Positions 5,794 to 8,372 of a stretch of DNA of 8,372 nucleotides are shown piece after piece. Under the pieces are notes generated by a model. The model was not told where the DNA came from, ran no database searches, and was given only the letters and a program-made list of their open reading frames with translations. This DNA is from a bacterium BMS3Bbin07 (GTDB taxonomy: Bacteria > Nitrospirota > Thermodesulfovibrionia > Thermodesulfovibrionales > JdFR-85). The DNA lies in NCBI GenBank assembly GCA_002898135.1, contig BDTQ01000133.1, forward strand, positions 1-8,372. Reading direction: 5' to 3'. The stretch's first letter is position 1. Every line of letters starts with the position of its first letter. The position numbers were made by a program, and so were the translations under genes.

Positions 5794-6785
5794 TACTCAT
5801 AGCGGGTGGTGCCGGGTATATCGGGTCTCATATCAACAAGCTTCTCAATGAGAGGGGCTACCAAACTGTGATATTTGATAGTTTGGTCTATGGTCACAGG
5901 GAGTTTGTCAAGTGGGGAGAGTTTGTCCTGGGAGACCTGTCTGATATCGAACAGATCAGGCTGGCCTTTAAGGAATATCCTGTCAGTGCTGTTATGTATT
6001 TTGCAGCATTTGCGTACGTTGGAGAATCAGTAGAAGATCCGCAGAAATATTACATAAATAATGTTGCCAATACTTTGAATATTTTAAAGGTGATGAAGGA
6101 GTTTAATGTAGACAGCTTTGTTTTTTCATCAACCTGTGCAACCTATGGCAATCCTGTGGAGGTGCCCATAACTGAAGACCACCCACAAAATCCCATAAAT
6201 CCGTATGGACAGAGTAAATTGATGGTTGAAAAGATACTGTCTGATTACAGTAATGCCTACGGATTGAAAAGTGTTGCCCTGAGATACTTTAATGCCGCCG
6301 GAGCTGACCCTGAGCAGGAGATTGGCGAATGGCATAACCCTGAAACCCATCTTATCCCGCTGGTTCTTGATGCAGCTATTGGCCGAAGGGAAAACATAAA
6401 AGTCTTTGGAACGGATTATGATACGCCCGATAAAACATGTATAAGGGATTACATACATGTAACCGACCTGGCAGATGCACATATATTGGCCCTTGAGTAC
6501 CTGTTAAACGGAGGAAAGAGCGATGTTTTTAACCTTGGAAACGGTAGCGGGTTTTCAGTAAAGGATGTAATAGAGACTGCAAGAGAGGTAACTGGAAGAG
6601 AGATTGTGGATATTGCTTCACCGAGAAGGGCTGGGGACCCTGCAGTGCTTGTAGGAAGCGCCCGAAAAGCCAATGAGATTTTAGGATGGCAACCAAAATA
6701 CTCTGAATTACGAAAAATAGTAGAGACTGCCTGGGATTGGCACCAAAAACTCAATAGAGGATTTCATGAAGGAAAGGATAAATAG
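5790..6785 (+). CDS. galE: GalE-family UDP-sugar 4-epimerase (UDP-glucose or UDP-xylose 4-epimerase)
   Basis: A 331-residue NAD-dependent UDP-hexose 4-epimerase of the extended SDR family, cytosolic. It begins with GTG in a 4-bp GTGA overlap with the decarboxylase stop. Motifs are GGAGYIGS (6-13), [12 protein letters not shown] (70-81), the catalytic SST region (113-115), Y139-x3-K143 in [17 protein letters not shown] (165-174), [10 protein letters not shown] (184-193) and [15 protein letters not shown] (217-231). Length is close to E. coli GalE (338). GalE would interconvert UDP-glucose and UDP-galactose, feeding the mutase encoded next. Its coupling to a UDP-xylose synthase also suggests UDP-xylose/UDP-arabinose epimerisation, as known for bacterial Uxe enzymes of this family. 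The residue aligned by eye with E. coli Tyr299 is Leu287, so a larger substrate such as UDP-GlcNAc might also fit. The sequence alone does not separate these activities. Confidence 0.9.
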   Translation: MILIAGGAGYIGSHINKLLNERGYQTVIFDSLVYGHREFVKWGEFVLGDLSDIEQIRLAFKEYPVSAVMYFAAFAYVGESVEDPQKYYINNVANTLNILKVMKEFNVDSFVFSSTCATYGNPVEVPITEDHPQNPINPYGQSKLMVEKILSDYSNAYGLKSVALRYFNAAGADPEQEIGEWHNPETHLIPLVLDAAIGRRENIKVFGTDYDTPDKTCIRDYIHVTDLADAHILALEYLLNGGKSDVFNLGNGSGFSVKDVIETAREVTGREIVDIASPRRAGDPAVLVGSARKANEILGWQPKYSELRKIVETAWDWHQKLNRGFHEGKDK

Positions 6786-6790
6786 ATAAA

Positions 6791-7900
6791 ATGTATCTGA
6801 TAGTGGGATCGGGTCTGGCAGGTTGCGTATTGGCTGAAAGGATCGCTAATGTTTTGAAAAAAGAGGTCCTGATAGTGGAAAAAAGAGACCATATTGCCGG
6901 TAATATCTATGATTTTAAGGACGGCGAAGGGATATATATCCATAAATACGGTCCTCATGCTTTTCATACCAACGATAAAAAAGTCTGGATCTATCTGTGT
7001 CAGTTCACGTCGTGGTATCCGTATTTTCACAAAGTCAGGGCAATAGTTGACGGACTTGAAATACCGTTGCCTTTTAACCTCAATGCCCTGTATAAAGCCT
7101 TTCCGCCAGGCCTTGCTTCCAAATTGGAGACCAAACTGATTGATACCTTTGGTTATAATGTAAAGATTCCGATCCTTAAATTAAAGGAATTCGATGATAA
7201 GGAGTTGCAGTTTCTGTCGAATTATATTTATGAGAAGGTCTTTCTCGGATATACTTTAAAACAGTGGGGCTTAACGCCGGAGAATCTTTATTCCTCTGTT
7301 ACTGCAAGAGTGCCTGTTTATATCAGCAGGGATGACAGATATTTTCAGGACAAGTATCAGGGAATACCGGAAGACGGGTATACAGGAGTGATAGAAAAGA
7401 TGCTGGACAATCCCCGTATAAGAGTGGAACTGAATACGGATTTCAGGGATGTTAAAGACTCTGTAAAGTTTGAAAAGCTTGTATACACCGGCTGCATTGA
7501 TGAGTTTTTCGACTTCAGGTTTGGAGCTCTTTCATACAGGAGTCTGGATTTTAACTTTAAATCGTATGATAAGGAGTTCTTTCAGTCTGTAGCACAAATA
7601 AATTATCCCGAAAATTATGATTATACGAGAATTACCGAGTATAAACATTTCCTGGATACAGAAAGCAAAAAGACAACAGTTGCATATGAGTATCCGCAGG
7701 AATACAAGACCGGTGACAATGACCCGTACTATCCTGTTCCAAATGATGAAAATAGCAGTATTTACATGAAATACAAGGAAGAAGCGGAAAAACTAAAAGA
7801 TGTGACCTTCATTGGACGGCTGGCAGAATACAAATATTATAACATGGACCAGATTATTTCAAGAGCCTTGAAGACATTTGAGGAGTCTTTTTATGAATGA
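6791..7900 (+). CDS. glf: UDP-galactopyranose mutase
   Basis: A 369-residue FAD enzyme that contracts the pyranose ring of UDP-galactose to give UDP-galactofuranose, the donor for galactofuranose in surface glycans. The dinucleotide-binding GSGLAG is at 6-11, with E30 (IVEKR) as the expected ribose contact. Further signatures are YGPHAFHTN (53-61), W159 in KQWGLTP, TARVPVYISRDDRYF (171-185), IDEFFDFRFGALSYRS (236-251), YTRITEYKHF (278-287) and GRLAEYKYYNMDQ (342-354). Residues matching K. pneumoniae Arg174, Arg280, Arg343 and Tyr349 are present as R173, R280, R343 and Y349. The position of its active-site Asp351 is Asn351 here, and TGPID reads TGCID (233-237). The gene starts 5 bp after the epimerase, with AAAGGA 12 bases upstream. 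It overlaps the next glycosyltransferase by 8 bp, so it is inside one operon. A UDP-arabinopyranose substrate is an alternative suggested by context. Confidence 0.93.
   Translation: MYLIVGSGLAGCVLAERIANVLKKEVLIVEKRDHIAGNIYDFKDGEGIYIHKYGPHAFHTNDKKVWIYLCQFTSWYPYFHKVRAIVDGLEIPLPFNLNALYKAFPPGLASKLETKLIDTFGYNVKIPILKLKEFDDKELQFLSNYIYEKVFLGYTLKQWGLTPENLYSSVTARVPVYISRDDRYFQDKYQGIPEDGYTGVIEKMLDNPRIRVELNTDFRDVKDSVKFEKLVYTGCIDEFFDFRFGALSYRSLDFNFKSYDKEFFQSVAQINYPENYDYTRITEYKHFLDTESKKTTVAYEYPQEYKTGDNDPYYPVPNDENSSIYMKYKEEAEKLKDVTFIGRLAEYKYYNMDQIISRALKTFEESFYE
7881..7885 (+). promoter_or_regulatory. Ribosome-binding site of the glycosyltransferase gene
   Basis: AGGAG lies seven bases before the ATG at 7893, within the last codons of the mutase gene. 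It supports the overlapping start of the truncated glycosyltransferase. Confidence 0.65.
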
Positions 7901-8372
7901 AACGGAGTTACCATTATTAACGGTCAATATTCTCGCTTATAACAGGAAAGATGATCTAAGGACAACATTGCAGGAGCTTTCAGGTAACATTGATTATCCA
8001 AAAGAGAAGATAGAGATTATAGTCAATGATAATGCCTCGGGTGATGGAACCTCAGAGATGGTCAGGGAGGAGTTCCCCGGGGTTAAGCTTATAAAGATAC
8101 CTGAGAATATAGGTATTGCAGGATGGAATTATGGTTTTGTCAATGGGACGGGAAAATATTTTCTCGTCCTGGATGATGATTCGCACCCAGTTGAAGGGGT
8201 GAAGGATGCCGTTGTTTTTCTGGAGGAGAACAAGGATATTGGCATATTGGCGTGTCAGATAATAGGGGGTGCGTTTACAACGGGTGGACGCACGCATTTG
8301 CAGGACTGGATAGGGTTTATAGGAGCCGGGGCAATAATCAGAAAAGATGTGATAGACAGGATAGGTGGTTAT
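7893..8372 (+). CDS. Family 2 glycosyltransferase, 3'-truncated by the window edge
   Basis: An open frame of 160 codons with no stop before the window end; the rest of the gene lies beyond base 8372. The protein starts MNETELPLLTVNILAYNRKDDL, fitting the first strand and loop of a GT-A inverting glycosyltransferase. It continues with IIVNDNASGDGT (42-53; nucleotide-binding aspartate region), PENIGIAGWNYG (70-81; typical of rhamnosyl- and galactofuranosyltransferase-like GT2 enzymes) and FLVLDDDSHP (90-99; metal-binding DxD). GAGAIIRKDVIDRIGGY (144-160) matches the usual segment before the acceptor site. It probably adds a sugar to a lipid-linked glycan at the cytosolic face of the inner membrane. 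The 8-bp overlap with the mutase gene and the shared operon make a furanosyltransferase attractive, but donor and acceptor cannot be read from this part. A minus-strand frame at 8052-8297 is a shadow of it. Confidence 0.88.
   Translation, partial: MNETELPLLTVNILAYNRKDDLRTTLQELSGNIDYPKEKIEIIVNDNASGDGTSEMVREEFPGVKLIKIPENIGIAGWNYGFVNGTGKYFLVLDDDSHPVEGVKDAVVFLEENKDIGILACQIIGGAFTTGGRTHLQDWIGFIGAGAIIRKDVIDRIGGY

Noticed and set aside
8052..8297. 81-codon minus-strand open frame
   Set aside because: It is antisense to the glycosyltransferase, which shows GT2 motifs, a good ribosome-binding site and continuous coding to the window end.

Overview
The window looks like a piece of a Gram-negative chromosome. 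The main evidence is an outer-membrane polysaccharide export protein with a Sec signal peptide, followed by nucleotide-sugar genes for a surface glycan. Gene style (moderate G+C, GGAGG-type ribosome sites, tight spacing, some GTG starts) would fit Nitrospirota or Desulfobacterota, but this is a guess from general resemblance and nothing here fixes the phylum.

Left part (1-2446): an array of ten 8-bp units (consensus GAGTGATG) runs into the start codon of a CPA2-type cation/proton antiporter on the plus strand. Its 3' end overlaps, tail to tail, a minus-strand ThiE/TenI-family protein. That gene is the second of a two-gene minus-strand unit whose first gene encodes an unrecognised protein with about six membrane helices.

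Middle (2447-2612): a 166-bp AT-rich divergent intergenic region holds two adjacent perfect 10-bp inverted repeats. These overlap plausible promoter elements and look like operator DNA, although no regulator gene is in view.

Right part (2613-8372): five plus-strand genes look like one surface-polysaccharide operon: a large Wza-like export protein with about five SLBB domains, UDP-glucuronate decarboxylase (UDP-xylose synthase), a GalE-family 4-epimerase, UDP-galactopyranose mutase, and a family 2 glycosyltransferase cut by the window edge. Spacing is 46 bp, 4-bp overlap, 5 bp and 8-bp overlap. Read in order, the enzymes could supply UDP-xylose, UDP-galactose and UDP-galactofuranose. An alternative is UDP-GlcA to UDP-xylose to UDP-arabinopyranose to UDP-arabinofuranose, because 4-epimerases and mutases of these families can act on the pentose analogues. 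The glycosyltransferase would use one of these donors, and the SLBB protein would take part in export across the periplasm and outer membrane. The polymerase, flippase and Wzc-like co-polymerase expected of such a locus are not in the window and would lie further right or elsewhere.
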